Shown: one piece after another, positions 62,786 to 64,000 of the stretch
Numbering within the stretch: position 1 is the first letter of the stretch
How the letters are laid out: every line of letters starts with the position of its first letter
Assembly: GCA_945290265.1 (NCBI GenBank)
Contig: CALYQW010000005.1
Span: 62,001-126,000 of the forward strand
DNA: 64,000 bases
Reading direction: 5' to 3'
Source of the DNA: an uncultured Erwinia sp.
GTDB lineage: Bacteria; Pseudomonadota; Gammaproteobacteria; Enterobacterales; Enterobacteriaceae
Position numbers and translations under genes: made by a program
The notes under the pieces: generated by a model
The model's input: only the letters and a program-made list of their open reading frames with translations
Told to the model about the DNA's origin: nothing
Database searches by the model: none

Positions 62786-63964
62786 CTACCCGCTGACCTG
62801 TACTGCGTTCGCGGCAGTAAGTGCGCGGGTGACCGCCGTGTCCGTATCACTGGCAGTTGCCAGGGCTACCCCCAGGCGACGCTGGCCGCGAATTTCCGGT
62901 TTACCAAACAGACGCAGCTGAATACCGGCACCCAGTGCGGCCGACAGGTTGCCGAAGCACACGTCATCGCTGTCCAGCTCCGGCAGGATCACCGCCGAGG
63001 CTGCTGGCCCGTACTGGCGGATCTCGCCCACCGGCAGACCGAGAAATGCCCTTACATGCAGCGCGAACTCGGAAAGATCCTGCGAAATCAGCGTAACCAT
63101 CCCGGTATCGTGCGGACGCGGCGAAACTTCGCTGAAAATGACCTCGTCGCCACAGACAAACAGTTCAACGCCAAATAACCCTTTCCCTCCCAGCGCTGTC
63201 ACCACCTTTTCAGCAATCTGTTGCGCACGCTGCAGCGCCAGCGCGCTCATCTGCTGCGGCTGCCAGGACTCACGGTAGTCGCCATCCTGCTGACGGTGTC
63301 CGATTGGCGCGCAGAAGTGAATACCGTCCACAGCGCTGACGGTGAGCAGAGTGATTTCATAATCAAATTTCACCACGCCTTCAACAATCACCCGTCCCGC
63401 ACCGGCACGTCCACCCTGCTGGGCGTAGTGCCAGGCCGCTTCCAGCTGCGCCACTTCATGGATCAGGCTCTGACCTTTACCGGAAGAACTCATCACCGGC
63501 TTAACAATACAGGGCAGGCCAATGTCTGCCACAGCGGCCAAAAACGTGGGATGGCTGTCAGCAAAGTGATAGTCAGATGTGGGCAGATCCAGCGTTTCTG
63601 CTGCGAGGCGACGGATACCTTCGCGGTTCATGGTAAGTTGTGCGGCGCGGGCGGTGGGCACCACATTTACCCCCTGCGCCTCCAGCTCAACCAGCGTCGC
63701 GGTGGCAATGGCTTCAATTTCCGGCACCACAAAGTCCGGCTTCTCCTGCGCAATCAGTGCCGCCAGCGCCGCACCATCCAGCATATTAATTACATGGCTG
63801 CGATGCGCAACATGCATCGCAGGCGCACCGGCATAGCGGTCAACCGCTATCACTTCAACCCCCAGGCGCTGGCATTCCAGTGCCACCTCTTTGCCCAGTT
63901 CCCCGGAGCCTAACAGCATTACGCGGGTCGCTGCAGGACGCAGCGCGCTACCTAAAGTTGTCAT
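62786..63964 (-). CDS. purT: Formate-dependent GAR transformylase PurT
   Basis: PurT makes formyl-GAR from GAR, formate and ATP, an alternative to PurN in purine synthesis. The 392-residue ATP-grasp enzyme has [20 protein letters not shown], the ATP-binding [13 protein letters not shown] region, [28 protein letters not shown] and the C-terminal [20 protein letters not shown]. Convergent with zwf. AGGGTG precedes the ATG. The E. coli order places eda next to purT; here zwf is next. Confidence 0.96.
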   Translation of the reverse strand: MTTLGSALRPAATRVMLLGSGELGKEVALECQRLGVEVIAVDRYAGAPAMHVAHRSHVINMLDGAALAALIAQEKPDFVVPEIEAIATATLVELEAQGVNVVPTARAAQLTMNREGIRRLAAETLDLPTSDYHFADSHPTFLAAVADIGLPCIVKPVMSSSGKGQSLIHEVAQLEAAWHYAQQGGRAGAGRVIVEGVVKFDYEITLLTVSAVDGIHFCAPIGHRQQDGDYRESWQPQQMSALALQRAQQIAEKVVTALGGKGLFGVELFVCGDEVIFSEVSPRPHDTGMVTLISQDLSEFALHVRAFLGLPVGEIRQYGPAASAVILPELDSDDVCFGNLSAALGAGIQLRLFGKPEIRGQRRLGVALATASDTDTAVTRALTAANAVQVSG

Positions 63965-64000
63965 AATATCACCCTGAACAGATGGAAAACGCGCCGGCAG

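Noticed and set aside
63221-63913. 230-codon open frame on the plus strand
   Set aside because: Antisense to purT.

Overview
The window is a chromosomal segment of an enterobacterium, most likely in the Erwinia/Pantoea group (Erwiniaceae). Gene order largely follows the E. coli stretch otsA-flhDC-mot-che-flhBAE-argS-yecM-cutC-cmoBA-yecN-yecE-aspS-nudB-yebC-ruvCAB-znuBCA-mepM-lpxM-pykA-zwf-purT. The family assignment rests on this synteny, on protein similarity recalled from memory, and on a dfoJACS-type desferrioxamine cluster known from Erwinia and Pantoea. No database search was run.

Layout. (1) 1-20627: the 3' part of otsA, then the flagellar and chemotaxis block: flhDC, motAB-cheAW, three tandem chemoreceptor genes, cheRBYZ and flhBAE. 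FliA-type (sigma28) promoters can be read directly at 3064-3090, 9973-9999 and 11947-11973; the last is an exact consensus. (2) 20628-31595: argS, an AT-rich decayed patch (a DUF3289 gene broken by one TGA, an intact DUF943 gene, and multi-stop remnants), then yecM, a MalY/PatB-type C-S lyase, cutC, an acyltransferase-3 membrane protein, cmoB, cmoA and yecN. (3) 31673-42061: yecE, aspS-nudB, yebC, ruvC, ruvAB behind a LexA box, the divergent zinc-uptake genes znuBC/znuA around a Zur palindrome, and mepM. (4) 42062-51263: an accessory island between mepM and lpxM. It holds a chaperone-usher fimbrial locus with DUF1120 subunits and, converging on it, a two-gene membrane regulator of ToxR/PsaE type. 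(5) 51264-58874: lpxM and the desferrioxamine genes dfoJ-dfoA-dfoC plus an MFS exporter, preceded by a promoter with Fur-like boxes. (6) 59286-63964: pykA, zwf and purT. Three genes that sit here in E. coli, hexR between pykA and zwf and edd-eda between zwf and purT, are missing.

How the parts work together. Region 1 encodes the flagellar master regulator, the stator, the whole chemotaxis phosphorelay with its receptors and adaptation enzymes, and three export-apparatus proteins. The fimbrial island looks like a self-contained adhesion module with its own membrane-bound sensor/regulator. The dfo genes cover the route from lysine to a hydroxamate siderophore and its export, but no receptor gene lies beside them. 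The less ordinary signals are the fimbria-regulator island, the decayed DUF3289 patch, the divergence of the three chemoreceptors in ligand pocket and C-terminal pentapeptide, the sigma28 promoter placed upstream of a strong terminator in front of motA, and the combined loss of hexR and edd-eda.
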